Shown here one piece after another: positions 9,058-18,058 of a stretch of 64,000 nucleotides of DNA (positions are counted from its first letter, which is position 1; the number at the start of each line of letters is the position of its first letter). The translations under genes and the position numbers were made by a program. A model generated the notes under the pieces. It did not search any database and was not told the DNA's origin. It saw only the letters and a program-made list of their open reading frames with translations. Source of the DNA: CBDFKB01 sp965248715 (lineage in GTDB: Bacteria > Pseudomonadota > Alphaproteobacteria > Rhizobiales > Rhizobiaceae); contig CBDFKB010000005.1 in NCBI GenBank assembly GCA_965248715.1, positions 200,292 through 264,291 on the forward strand, given 5' to 3'.

Positions 9058-9870
9058 ATGGATGGAACAAACCGCTTGATGGCTGGCAAACGCGGCTTGA
9101 TCATGGGGGTCGCGAACAATCGCTCGATCGCCTGGGGGATCGCCAAAGCGTGTGCCGAGGCCGGGGCGGAAATTGCCTTGACTTACCAGGGTGATGCATT
9201 CCGCAAGCGCGTGCAGCCGCTGGCCACCGAACTTGGCGCGATGATCGCCGGCGATTGCGACGTAAGCGATCCTGCCAGCATCGATGCGGCATTCGCAGAA
9301 ATTGAAAAATCCTGGGGCAAGCTTGATTTTCTCGTCCATGCGATCGCTTTTTCCGACAAGGATGAGTTGACCGGGCGCTATGTAGACACCAGTTCCAACA
9401 ATTTCCGCGATACCATGAACATCTCGGTCTACTCGCTGACCGCGCTGGCGCAGCGGGCAGAAAAAATGATGCCCGATGGCGGTTCGATCATCACGCTGAC
9501 CTATTACGGCGCAGAAAAAGTGATGCCGCACTACAATGTGATGGGCATCGCCAAAGCGGCGTTGGAAGCTTCGGTAAAATATCTCGCCGTCGACCTTGGG
9601 CCAAAAAACATCCGGGTCAACGCGATATCTGCCGGGCCGATCAAAACCCTTGCCGCTTCGGGCATCGGCGATTTTCGTTACATCCTCAAATGGAACGAAT
9701 ATAATTCACCCCTACGCAGAACCGTCAATATCAACGAAGTCGGCGACGCGGCACTCTATCTATTGTCCGATTTATCACGCGCAGTTACCGGCGAAATCCA
9801 TCATGTCGATTCCGGTTACCACACTGTCGGCATGAAGGCGCCAGACGCACCAGATATTTCAGTCATATAA
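9058..9870 (+). CDS. fabI: enoyl-[acyl-carrier-protein] reductase (NADH) FabI
   Basis: Final reductive step of each fatty-acid elongation cycle in the cytoplasm. 270 residues. It is an atypical short-chain dehydrogenase with the FabI nucleotide site GLIMGVANNRSIAWGIA at the N-terminus and the catalytic pair Tyr-x6-Lys in HYNVMGIAKAALE. The LAASGIGDFRYIL substrate loop is also characteristic. GGAG 8 bases before ATG 9058 supports the start. It begins a run of co-directional genes (phosphatase, aroC, ribB), though gaps of 54-130 bases leave room for separate promoters. Confidence 0.97.
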   Translation: MDGTNRLMAGKRGLIMGVANNRSIAWGIAKACAEAGAEIALTYQGDAFRKRVQPLATELGAMIAGDCDVSDPASIDAAFAEIEKSWGKLDFLVHAIAFSDKDELTGRYVDTSSNNFRDTMNISVYSLTALAQRAEKMMPDGGSIITLTYYGAEKVMPHYNVMGIAKAALEASVKYLAVDLGPKNIRVNAISAGPIKTLAASGIGDFRYILKWNEYNSPLRRTVNINEVGDAALYLLSDLSRAVTGEIHHVDSGYHTVGMKAPDAPDISVI

Positions 9871-9911
9871 TTGGAACCGGCCACTCGGGCGCGCCGGTAA
9901 CTTAGGTAATA

Positions 9912-9924
9912 CCAAAGGAATTCG
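9912..9924 (+). promoter_or_regulatory. ribosome binding site contained in a repeat-A-like end
   Basis: Just before the GTG start at 9925 the sequence is ataccaaaggaattcg, matching the terminal bases of repeat A (ataccaaaggaac). The AAGGA within it sits 5 bases from the start and serves as the Shine-Dalgarno. The same arrangement occurs before gshA at 59763. Confidence 0.5.
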
Positions 9925-10509
9925 GTGGCATCTCCAACCATCTATTATGCACGCCATGGTCAGACCGACTGGAACCTGATCAAGCGCTATCAGGGCCGCC
10001 GCGATATTCCGCTCAATGATACCGGGCGCATACAGGCTGACCGCAATGGCCGGATCTTGGCGAACCTGATTGGTGATCCTTTATCGTTGACTTATATTGC
10101 AAGTCCGCTGGAGCGTACCCGTGAAACCATGGAGCGTATGCGGATCGTTCTTAGCCTGCCCGCGAATGACTACACGATCGACGAACGGCTGATTGAGATT
10201 GATTATGGGATTTTCGAGGGTCATACCCACGATGAATTCAAAAGCAAATACAATGCGATCCATCGCCAACGCAAACAAGACAAATGGCGGTTCCGGCCAC
10301 CGGGCGGAGAGAGCCATGCCGATGTGGTTCCGCGCGCGCGCGAATGGCTTAATTCGCTAACCGGCGATTGCGTGGTCGCCGGCCATGGCGCGTTCGGACG
10401 AGTGTTGCGGCACATTGTTTTGGGCATCGACGGTGATGAGGCGACAATGATGGCATTTCCCAACGACCGGGTGTTCGTGTGGTCGAATGGACGCGAAGAG
10501 ATGGTCTAA
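9925..10509 (+). CDS. histidine phosphatase family protein (phosphoglycerate mutase-like)
   Basis: 194 residues of the histidine phosphatase superfamily. The phosphoacceptor motif is YYARHGQTDWN at residues 6-16, and the second active-site region is DCVVAGHGAFGRVLRH near residue 155, with the acidic EIDYGIFEGH between. Substrate unknown: members of this type act on small phosphorylated metabolites, and the 2,3-bisphosphoglycerate mutase role is not implied. Start is GTG, supported by an AAGGA 5 bases upstream. It lies between fabI and aroC, an order repeated in related genomes. Confidence 0.85.
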   Translation: MASPTIYYARHGQTDWNLIKRYQGRRDIPLNDTGRIQADRNGRILANLIGDPLSLTYIASPLERTRETMERMRIVLSLPANDYTIDERLIEIDYGIFEGHTHDEFKSKYNAIHRQRKQDKWRFRPPGGESHADVVPRAREWLNSLTGDCVVAGHGAFGRVLRHIVLGIDGDEATMMAFPNDRVFVWSNGREEMV

Positions 10510-10640
10510 ACTCCGCCCACGTGCCCTGGGCACAGTTTGACCCGTTATGCAAACACCCCTAAAATCGCCGGGCGTTTCGTCACCGGCCTGTCTCGCCAAT
10601 CAAGAAACCCATTTTACTTCGAATTCATCAAAGGGCTGTG

Positions 10641-11753
10641 ATGTCCCACAACACTTTCGGCCATCTATTTCGGGTCACCACCTGGGGCGAAAGCCACGGT
10701 TCGGCGATCGGCGGCGTGGTTGACGGCTGCCCGCCGGGAATTACATTCAAGCTGGCGGACCTGCAATCGCGCCTTGACCGACGCCGGCCGGGACAGTCGA
10801 AATACACCACTCAGCGGCGCGAGGCAGATCAGGTCAAGGTACTTTCCGGCGTAATTGTTGATGCCGAGGATGTGAACCGCATGGTCACCACCGGCACGCC
10901 TATATCATTGCTGATCGACAATACCGACCAGCGCTCCAAGGACTATTCGGACATTGCCACCCAATATCGTCCAGGGCACGCCGACTATAGCTATGACGTC
11001 AAATACGGGTTGCGAGACCATCGCGGCGGTGGCCGCTCATCGGCCCGTGAGACCGCAGTCAGGGTCGCCGCCGGCGCCCTGGCAACAGCGGTAGTGCCAA
11101 ACTTGCAAGTGCGTGGCGCGCTGGTGCAGATCGGCACCCATCGTATCGAGCGCAAACGCTGGGACTGGGGGCAAATCGAAAATAATCCATTCTTTTGCCC
11201 CGACCCGGAAATGGTACTGGTGTGGGCTGAATATCTCGACCAGATCCGAAAGAACGGTTCGTCCGTGGGCGCGGTGATTGAAATTGTTGCCGACAATGTG
11301 CCGGCCGGCCTCGGCGCGCCGATCTATGGCAAGCTCGACCAGGAAATTGCCGGCAATTTGATGTCGATCAACGCGGTCAAAGGGGTCGAGATCGGTGCCG
11401 GCTTCGGGGCCGCCGAACTCACCGGCGAGGAAAATGCCGACGAAATGCGGATAGGCAATGACGGACAGGTGCAGTTTTTGTCGAACCATGCCGGTGGGGT
11501 GCTCGGTGGCATATCGTCGGGACAGCCGGTGGTGGCGCGGTTCGCTGTCAAACCGACGTCGTCGATTTTGACGCCGCGGCGCGGGGTAAGCGCCGATGGG
11601 AAAAATGTCGATGTGGTCACCACCGGTCGGCACGATCCGTGCGTCGGCATCCGAGCGGTGCCGATCGGCGAAGCGATGATTGCATGCGCAATTGCCGACC
11701 ATTATTTGCGAGACCGGGGCCAGACTGGCCGCCGTTCGGTTAGGGAAGATTGA
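10641..11753 (+). CDS. aroC: chorismate synthase
   Basis: Converts 5-enolpyruvylshikimate 3-phosphate to chorismate using reduced FMN, the last common step to aromatic amino acids. 370 residues. Signatures are TTWGESHGSAIGGVVDGCPPG-type N-terminus (residues 12-32), the GGGRSSARET block, and the C-terminal RHDPCVGIRAVPIGEAM. GTG 10638 directly precedes ATG 10641; I take the ATG. The stop is immediately followed by the start region of the ribB-type gene, so the two are translationally close. Confidence 0.97.
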   Translation: MSHNTFGHLFRVTTWGESHGSAIGGVVDGCPPGITFKLADLQSRLDRRRPGQSKYTTQRREADQVKVLSGVIVDAEDVNRMVTTGTPISLLIDNTDQRSKDYSDIATQYRPGHADYSYDVKYGLRDHRGGGRSSARETAVRVAAGALATAVVPNLQVRGALVQIGTHRIERKRWDWGQIENNPFFCPDPEMVLVWAEYLDQIRKNGSSVGAVIEIVADNVPAGLGAPIYGKLDQEIAGNLMSINAVKGVEIGAGFGAAELTGEENADEMRIGNDGQVQFLSNHAGGVLGGISSGQPVVARFAVKPTSSILTPRRGVSADGKNVDVVTTGRHDPCVGIRAVPIGEAMIACAIADHYLRDRGQTGRRSVRED

Positions 11754-11754
11754 T

Positions 11755-12864
11755 TTGGTATATGATCAAGCAAGTGTGGTTGCCGCCATCCGCGCCTTCG
11801 AGGCGGGCGAAATTGTTGTCGTTACGGATGATGACGACCGGGAGAACGAAGGTGACCTAATCGTCGCCGCAGTACATTGCACTTCGGAAAAAATGGCATT
11901 CATCATCCGCCATACCAGTGGCATTGTTTGTGCGCCAATGACACCGGGCGAAGCGCGCCGGCTCAATTTGGCGCCGATGGTGGCCGACAATGACGCGCCG
12001 CACGCCACCGCTTTCACCGTATCGGTCGATTATCGCCACGATACTACCACCGGGATTTCCGCCGAGGAACGTTGTTCGACCGTGCGCGCGCTGGCAAATC
12101 CGAATTCCGGCGCCGCCGATTTCGTGCGGCCCGGGCACATTTTTCCGCTGGTGGCACGCGAGGGCGGGGTGTTGATGCGTTCCGGGCATACCGAGGCTGC
12201 GGTCGATCTATGCCGGTTGGCCGATCTGTCGGAAGTAGGTGTGATCAGCGAATTGGTCAACGATGACGGAACGGTAATGCGCGGGCCGCAGGTCAGCTCC
12301 TTTGGCGCCGAGCACGGCCTGAAGATGATTTCGGTCGCCGATTTGATCTCCCATCGCCAGCGCCAGGAACGGCTGATTGAACGGATCGGCGAATTCGATA
12401 TCACCACCAAGCGCGGAAGTGCCAAGGTTTATACCTACCGCACGCCGTGGGATGCCATGCATCATGTGGCGGTGGTGTTCGGCGATATCCGTGACGGGCG
12501 CGAAATCACTGCCCGGTTACAGCGCGAAAACCTGGTCGCCGATGTGTTCGGTGCCGCCAGCGACATGGACGCGATCGTCGACAATATTGCTAAGGCCGGG
12601 CGTGGCGTGATCGTCTATTTGCGTGAAGGGGCGGTCGGCGTGCCCGATGCCGGAGGCGATGAAGGTACCGCACTGTCGGGCCGTGAGCGCCACGGCACCG
12701 CGCGCAGCCGTGAAGAAGAATGGCGCGAAATCGGCTTAGGCGCGCAAATCCTCAAGGATCTTGGCATCCAGTCGATCCGCCTTTTGGCATCGCGGGAACG
12801 TCATTATGTCGGCCTTGACGGTTTTGGCATCGAAATCAGCAAAACCGAAATCATCGAGCATTGA
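11755..12864 (+). CDS. ribB: 3,4-dihydroxy-2-butanone 4-phosphate synthase with degenerate GTP cyclohydrolase II-like domain
   Basis: About 369 residues. The N-terminal half (to about 205) is a complete RibB domain making the four-carbon riboflavin precursor: DDDDRENEGDLIVAA acidic loop, TTGISAEERCSTVRAL, and RPGHIFPLVAREGGVLMRSGHTEA. The C-terminal half is homologous to RibA (IGLGAQILKDLGIQSIRLL) but lacks the zinc-binding cysteines: where the motif should be it reads RENLVADVFGAASDMDAI. The second domain is therefore unlikely to act as GTP cyclohydrolase II. TTG 11755, one base after the aroC stop, is the likely start; the frame stays open further upstream inside aroC. Confidence 0.92.
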   Translation: MVYDQASVVAAIRAFEAGEIVVVTDDDDRENEGDLIVAAVHCTSEKMAFIIRHTSGIVCAPMTPGEARRLNLAPMVADNDAPHATAFTVSVDYRHDTTTGISAEERCSTVRALANPNSGAADFVRPGHIFPLVAREGGVLMRSGHTEAAVDLCRLADLSEVGVISELVNDDGTVMRGPQVSSFGAEHGLKMISVADLISHRQRQERLIERIGEFDITTKRGSAKVYTYRTPWDAMHHVAVVFGDIRDGREITARLQRENLVADVFGAASDMDAIVDNIAKAGRGVIVYLREGAVGVPDAGGDEGTALSGRERHGTARSREEEWREIGLGAQILKDLGIQSIRLLASRERHYVGLDGFGIEISKTEIIEH

Positions 12865-12866
12865 TC

Positions 12867-13892
12867 GTGGGCAAAGCAACCAGATCGCTTGCGATCGAAC
12901 CGATTTGCCGGGTTGGCTACTGTATCGCCGCACTGTTGATGGCAGGTCCAGCGCTGGCGGTGGAACGCTGGTCGACAACCGCGGTTGACGACAATACGGC
13001 GGCCAAAAAACTACTGGCCGACCCGCGTGCCAAGGCTCCCGCTAACGGGCTGTCGGACGGTCGGATCGCCATTGCCGTCAACAAACTCGACATTCAACAG
13101 GCCTGGTATGTATTGGGGACCGGAAAATATGGCCATGGCGTGCTGGGGGACACTATCGAAGCGCGCGGGCTCAAGGTGCAAACCCGGGCCGGGCGCCGCA
13201 TCACCTATCTGTTGCCGGAAACCGAGGTATTCGAGGATATCACCCCGCGCATTGCCGATCTCGATGCTGACGGTACCAATGAGGTGATAACCATCCGCAG
13301 TTCGCTGACCGGCGGGGCCAGCGTCACGGTTTATGGGCTCAACGGCCAGATATTGGAGCAAAAAGCCAGCACCGGATTTATCGGCATTTCGCATCGCTGG
13401 GCCAATATTGCCGGCATTGACCACTTTGCTGGTCGTCGCAGCCGCGAAATTGCCGTGGTTATCATGCCCCATCTGGGCGCACGGATAACCACCGGCGGAT
13501 TTGTCGACAGAACCGACGGCACCAACACTGGCGCTACCACCAAGCAATCGCGGCGTACCGGCGGACGGTTGCAGTTTTGGCGTTACAAGAACGGTGCGCT
13601 CAAGGGGTTGGCCGAGCAACAACCGTTTTCCAATCATGTAATCGGCTCACGCGAGCAACGGCTATCAGCAAGCGCCGATATCAATGGCGACGGGGTCCCG
13701 GAACTGGCGCTACCGACATCCAACCGGTCGCTGTTAGCGATCGTCACACTGAGCGGTCGCAAAATCGTCACCCAAGCAATCGCCGAACTGCCGGCGCCGA
13801 TCGATAAGGCAATTATTGCCACGGTGAAAGATGGCGAGACCCGCTTCACCACCGGGCTGGAAGACGGTTCCTACCACGAAATCCACCGCTGA
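12867..13892 (+). CDS. secreted FG-GAP/VCBS repeat protein of unknown function
   Basis: About 341 residues. A signal peptide is visible (GYCIAALLMAGPALAVERW). Two calcium-loop type FG-GAP/VCBS repeats can be seen: ADLDADGTNEVITI near residue 130 and ADINGDGVPELALP near residue 272, both with DxDxDG-like loops, so an extracytoplasmic beta-propeller fold is likely. The GTG start at 12867 falls three bases after the ribB stop. Nothing indicates a binding partner or enzymatic role, but its tight coupling to ribB suggests a shared transcript. Confidence 0.75.
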   Translation: MGKATRSLAIEPICRVGYCIAALLMAGPALAVERWSTTAVDDNTAAKKLLADPRAKAPANGLSDGRIAIAVNKLDIQQAWYVLGTGKYGHGVLGDTIEARGLKVQTRAGRRITYLLPETEVFEDITPRIADLDADGTNEVITIRSSLTGGASVTVYGLNGQILEQKASTGFIGISHRWANIAGIDHFAGRRSREIAVVIMPHLGARITTGGFVDRTDGTNTGATTKQSRRTGGRLQFWRYKNGALKGLAEQQPFSNHVIGSREQRLSASADINGDGVPELALPTSNRSLLAIVTLSGRKIVTQAIAELPAPIDKAIIATVKDGETRFTTGLEDGSYHEIHR

Positions 13893-13962
13893 CCGGAATT
13901 GCCGCGGCGAATGCTTTGACACAATCGCCCTGCCCGATCACATTGCCGGCAAGGAAATATCC

Positions 13963-14898
13963 ATGACAACGCGCTACTATCACCACGACGCATGTTTGGA
14001 CCACCTCACACCGCCCGGCCACCCGGAACGGCCTGACCGGTTGCGTGCGATAGCAGCGGTACTTGGTGAACCGGAATTCGACCGGCTCGCGCGCCAAGAA
14101 GCGCCGATTGCCGATGTAACCACGTTTGCCAGCGTCCATCCACAACAACATGTGGACGCGATCGCCGCCTTGATCCCGGAAACCGGCATGGTGCGGATCG
14201 ATGCTGATACCTGCGCCAGCGCCAATAGCTGGCAGGCGGTGCTGCGTGCCACCGGGGCCGCCAACGCCGCGGTCGACGATGTGTTTGAAAAGCGCGCGGA
14301 TAATGCATTCGCGGCAATGCGCCCGCCGGGCCACCATGCCGAGCGCGATACCGCGATGGGGTTTTGCCTGGTCAACACGATCGCCATCGCTGCGCGCCAT
14401 GCCCAGCAAGCCCATGGCGCCGAGCGGGTAGCGATCGTCGATTGGGATGTCCATCACGGCAATGGCACCCAGGACATTTTCTACGACGATCCTTCGGTAC
14501 TTTATGCATCGACCCACCAAATGCCGCTTTATCCCGGCACCGGAGCAATCTCGGAAACCGGCGTCGGCAACATTTTTAACGCGCCGCTTAGTGCCGGCGA
14601 CGGCAGCGATGCGTTTAGGGCAGCATTTAGCGACAAATTATTGCCGGCGATTGACCGCCACCAACCGGATCTGATCCTGATTTCAGCCGGATTTGATGCC
14701 CATTTCCGCGATCCGCTGGCGGAGATTGAACTCGAAGAGGTGGATTTCGACTGGGCAACCGGCAAACTGATGGATGTCGCCGAGCGTCATTGCGATGGCC
14801 GCATTGTGAGCGTATTGGAGGGCGGATATGATCTCGCTGCCCTGTCCGCATCGGTTGCTGCCCATGTTGCCCGGCTGATGGGCAGCGACAATAGGTAA
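13963..14898 (+). CDS. histone deacetylase-family (acetylpolyamine amidohydrolase-like) hydrolase
   Basis: 311 residues of the zinc-dependent HDAC/AcuC/AphA superfamily. Visible active-site motifs are RPPGHHAERDTAMGFC (paired histidines), VDWDVHHGNGTQ (zinc-binding Asp and His) and SAGFDAH (third zinc ligand), followed by VLEGGYD. Bacterial members deacetylate small molecules or proteins; the substrate here is unknown. ATG 13963 with AAGGA 8 bases upstream is chosen over the longer open frame from 13831, which overlaps the preceding gene. Next to xseB and dxs as in many Hyphomicrobiales. Confidence 0.92.
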   Translation: MTTRYYHHDACLDHLTPPGHPERPDRLRAIAAVLGEPEFDRLARQEAPIADVTTFASVHPQQHVDAIAALIPETGMVRIDADTCASANSWQAVLRATGAANAAVDDVFEKRADNAFAAMRPPGHHAERDTAMGFCLVNTIAIAARHAQQAHGAERVAIVDWDVHHGNGTQDIFYDDPSVLYASTHQMPLYPGTGAISETGVGNIFNAPLSAGDGSDAFRAAFSDKLLPAIDRHQPDLILISAGFDAHFRDPLAEIELEEVDFDWATGKLMDVAERHCDGRIVSVLEGGYDLAALSASVAAHVARLMGSDNR

Positions 14899-14921
14899 AA
14901 GCGCACGGAAGGCAGGGAACC

Positions 14922-15176
14922 ATGGACACAAATAACCACCAGCCAGAGATCAGCGAACTTTCTTTTGAACAAGCGCTTGGCGAACTGGAACAGATCGTTG
15001 AACGGCTTGAGAAGGGCGAAGTAGCGCTCGACGAATCGATCAAAATCTATGAGCGCGGCGAGACCCTGAAAGCCCATTGTGAGGGATTGCTAAGGCAGGC
15101 CGAAGACAAGGTCGAGAAGATCCGCTTGTCAGCCGATGGCAAGCCGACCGATACCGAGCCCCTTGACCCGACCTAA
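14922..15176 (+). CDS. xseB: exodeoxyribonuclease VII small subunit
   Basis: 84 residues, the usual size. XseB binds the large subunit XseA to form the single-strand-specific exonuclease VII. The family core LSFEQALGELEQIVERLE and the heptad-like GEVALDESIKIYERGETLKAHCE segment are clear. It follows the HDAC-like gene by 23 bases and is probably co-transcribed. xseA is not in the window, as is usual. Confidence 0.95.
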   Translation: MDTNNHQPEISELSFEQALGELEQIVERLEKGEVALDESIKIYERGETLKAHCEGLLRQAEDKVEKIRLSADGKPTDTEPLDPT

Positions 15177-15185
15177 AGCCCTGTT

Positions 15186-15318
15186 CCTTGTTGAAAACAC
15201 TCACCTTTGTTGCCAACACCCATCCTTGTTGTAAACACCCATCCTTGTTGTAAACACCCATCCTTGTTGTAAACACCCATCCTCGTTGCGAACACCCATC
15301 CTTGTTGCGAACACATTG
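15186..15318. repeat. 19-bp tandem repeat, seven units
   Basis: Seven head-to-tail units of consensus CCTTGTTGTAAACACCCAT; three central units are identical and the outer ones diverge by a few bases each. No spacers separate them, so it is not a CRISPR. It occupies the gap between xseB and dxs, about 126 bases before the dxs start. Confidence 0.9.
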
Positions 15319-15444
15319 CATTCTAAGATAAGCTATATCAGCGATGCGACCGGACAACGCCAATGTCTGCCAAAACCAGGTAGACCGATAAGTTTCCATC
15401 AAACAGGTCAATATTTGGACCCCTTGGAATAACAGGAGTAGTTA

Positions 15445-17373
15445 TTGAGCAATCGTCCCGATACACCCCTGTTGGACCAAGTGCTGTTGCCTGGCGACAT
15501 GCGCGATTTTTCCGTCGACCAATTGGTGCAACTTGCCGATGAGTTGCGCGTGGAGACCATTGCCGCGGTTTCGCAAACCGGTGGGCACCTTGGTGCCGGG
15601 CTGGGGGTCATAGAACTGACGGTTGCCATCCACAACGTCTTCAACACCCCCCATGACCGGCTGATCTGGGATGTGGGCCATCAGGCCTATCCGCACAAAA
15701 TCCTCACCGGGCGCCGCGATCGCATCAGAACGCTTAGGCAAAAGGATGGGCTTTCCGGCTTTACCAAGCGCTCTGAAAGTGCATATGACCCGTTTGGCGC
15801 CGCCCACTCGTCGACCTCGGTTTCAGCCGGCCTGGGCATGGCGGTCGGCAGTGCGATGGGCGGCAAAAAACGCAATGTGATTGCCGTTATCGGCGATGGC
15901 GCGATGTCCGCCGGCATGGCCTATGAGGCGATGAACAATGCCGGTGCAATGGATGCCCGGTTGATCGTCATTCTCAACGATAACGATATGTCGATCGCAC
16001 CGCCGACCGGCGCCATGAGCGCCTATTTGGCGCGGCTGGTATCGGGCAAAACCTATCTTTCAATACGCGAGATTGCCAAGCAATTCGCCGAGCACCTGCC
16101 GCGATTCTTTCACGACAAGGCAAAGCGCACCGAGGAATATGCCCGTGGCTTTTGGACCGGTGGCACTTTATTCGAGGAGCTTGGGTTTTACTATGTGGGA
16201 CCGATCGACGGGCACAATATGGAGCACTTGCTGCCGGTGCTGCGCAATGTGCGCGATGCCGATCAAGGCCCGATCTTGGTTCATGCGGTTACCCGCAAGG
16301 GCAAAGGATACCCGCCGGCCGAAGCTTCCGCCGACAAATATCATGGGGTCGGCAAATTCGACGTAATCACCGGCGCCCAGGCAAAATCGATACCGAATGC
16401 ACCGAGCTATACTAAGGTGTTCGCGCAGGCTTTGGTCGAAGAGGCCAAGCGCGACCCGCGCATCGTTGCCATTACCGCCGCCATGCCGGCTGGCACCGGC
16501 CTCGATCATTTTGCCGAGATGTTCCCCGATCGAACCTTTGATGTTGGCATTGCCGAACAACATGCCGTCACCTTTTCGGCCGGTCTAGCGTGCGAAGGCA
16601 TGAAACCGTTCGTGGCGATTTACTCAACTTTTCTGCAACGCGCCTACGACCAGATCGTGCATGATGTGGCGATCCAGAAACTGCCGGTACGCTTCGCGAT
16701 CGACCGGGCCGGGTATGTCGGTGCCGACGGTTCGACCCATGCCGGTTCGTTCGACATCGCCTATCTTGCCACCCTACCTGGTTTCACGGTGATGGCCGCG
16801 GCAAACGAGGCGGAACTCAAACACATGGTGGCGACCGCCGCCGCATTTGACGATGGGCCGATCGCATTTCGCTATCCGCGCGGCGAAGGAACCGGCGTCG
16901 AGATGCCGCAACGCGGAACCGTGCTCGAAATCGGCAAGGGCCGTATTATGTGCGAAGGCGGCAAGGTGGCGCTAATATCGTTCGGCACCCGGTTACAGGA
17001 GTGCCTGATCGCGGCCGAGGAACTGAGTGGATTTGGATTGCCAACCACGGTTGCCGATGCCCGGTTTGCAAAACCGCTCGACACTGCCTTGATCCGACAA
17101 TTGGCGCTCAACCACGAAGCGGTCATAACGGTTGAGGAAGGCTCGGTCGGCGGCTTTGGTTCTCATGTGCTACATTATCTTGCCGGCGATGGTTTGCTGG
17201 ATGGCGGTCTAAAGGTGCGCTGCCTGGCTATGCCGAACCGTTTTCTGGAACAGGCGAGCCCTACTTCGATGTATGCGGATGCCGGCCTCGATAGCGGGGC
17301 GATTGTCACCGCTGTATTTTCGCTGCTCGACCGGAAAATGCCGGAAATCGGCGGCGCCTCGGCACTGGGCTGA
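15445..17373 (+). CDS. dxs: 1-deoxy-D-xylulose-5-phosphate synthase
   Basis: Thiamine diphosphate-dependent first enzyme of the MEP isoprenoid pathway, condensing pyruvate and glyceraldehyde 3-phosphate. 642 residues, full length. The ThDP motif GDGAMSAGMAYEAMNNAG is at about residues 151-168, the transketolase-type AHSSTSVSAGLGMA precedes it, and DRAGYVGADGSTHAG lies in the pyrimidine domain. Start is TTG 15445, supported by AGGAG 6 bases upstream. In related genomes ispA often precedes dxs; here xseB does, with a tandem repeat between. Confidence 0.97.
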   Translation: MSNRPDTPLLDQVLLPGDMRDFSVDQLVQLADELRVETIAAVSQTGGHLGAGLGVIELTVAIHNVFNTPHDRLIWDVGHQAYPHKILTGRRDRIRTLRQKDGLSGFTKRSESAYDPFGAAHSSTSVSAGLGMAVGSAMGGKKRNVIAVIGDGAMSAGMAYEAMNNAGAMDARLIVILNDNDMSIAPPTGAMSAYLARLVSGKTYLSIREIAKQFAEHLPRFFHDKAKRTEEYARGFWTGGTLFEELGFYYVGPIDGHNMEHLLPVLRNVRDADQGPILVHAVTRKGKGYPPAEASADKYHGVGKFDVITGAQAKSIPNAPSYTKVFAQALVEEAKRDPRIVAITAAMPAGTGLDHFAEMFPDRTFDVGIAEQHAVTFSAGLACEGMKPFVAIYSTFLQRAYDQIVHDVAIQKLPVRFAIDRAGYVGADGSTHAGSFDIAYLATLPGFTVMAAANEAELKHMVATAAAFDDGPIAFRYPRGEGTGVEMPQRGTVLEIGKGRIMCEGGKVALISFGTRLQECLIAAEELSGFGLPTTVADARFAKPLDTALIRQLALNHEAVITVEEGSVGGFGSHVLHYLAGDGLLDGGLKVRCLAMPNRFLEQASPTSMYADAGLDSGAIVTAVFSLLDRKMPEIGGASALG

Positions 17374-17451
17374 TATTACCGGCATTAGCAATTGTGAAAC
17401 CATGTTGACCCATATTGCTCGGGTACAAACACTTATCTGGATCAGGCTCCA

Positions 17452-18000
17452 ATGCATATCGCTACAATTGCAATCGGTATCGTCATCGCCGGCGCATGGT
17501 CGGCCAGCGCGGCGGCACAAGATCAATCATTGCCTGTGCACGGTGACAATCTTCCCCCTATCGTTGAACCGGCGGGGGACAAGGGCGATCAGTTGCGCGG
17601 GTCGGTTGAATTGGAAATAGCGGCGGAATTCCTGTCGGGAATAAAATTGATGTCAGAACTCGACATTAAGGCTGCGATCGGCGCGGACATTGAACAATTG
17701 CCGGGTGATGGCATTGATCGGATTATCACCAGCGCGGTACGTAGCGACCTTGGGCCGCGGTCATTGGCACCTGAACTGAATTTCGCCGAACCGCCAATAG
17801 CACCGTTGGAACCGGTCGTCGGTTATCGTCTGTTCGACGAAATTAGCAAACAAATTTCCCTGGATGAAGTGGTGTTGCAGCAGGCCAATATCCTGCAAAG
17901 AGCGATTGCGTTAAATCCTTTTCCGTTAGCCGATGATAGGGCAGAATCCAGGCCGTTTGCCACTCATAGGACCGGTCAGGTTCAGACCGACTGGCAATAA
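17452..18000 (+). CDS. secreted protein of unknown function
   Basis: 182 residues. The N-terminus is a clear signal peptide (ATIAIGIVIAGAWSASAAAQ, cleavage after SAAA). The mature part has a conserved-looking helical pair (EFLSGIKLMSELDIKAAIGADIEQL and DEISKQISLDEVVLQQANIL) but no motif I recognise. It follows dxs by 78 bases. In related genomes the gene after dxs is often the rRNA methyltransferase tlyA, which is absent here. Confidence 0.6.
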   Translation: MHIATIAIGIVIAGAWSASAAAQDQSLPVHGDNLPPIVEPAGDKGDQLRGSVELEIAAEFLSGIKLMSELDIKAAIGADIEQLPGDGIDRIITSAVRSDLGPRSLAPELNFAEPPIAPLEPVVGYRLFDEISKQISLDEVVLQQANILQRAIALNPFPLADDRAESRPFATHRTGQVQTDWQ

Positions 18001-18058
18001 ACGGCGATTGGCCGGGGCTAATACCAAGAAAACTCAAATCAATCTGGCTACTATTGGT

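Noticed and set aside
11680..11754. Upstream in-frame start of the ribB-type gene inside aroC
   Set aside because: The RibB domain begins at about 11755 right after the aroC stop; the extra residues are a shadow of aroC.
15186..15318. Possible CRISPR array
   Set aside because: Units are 19 bp, contiguous, without spacers, and there are no cas genes.
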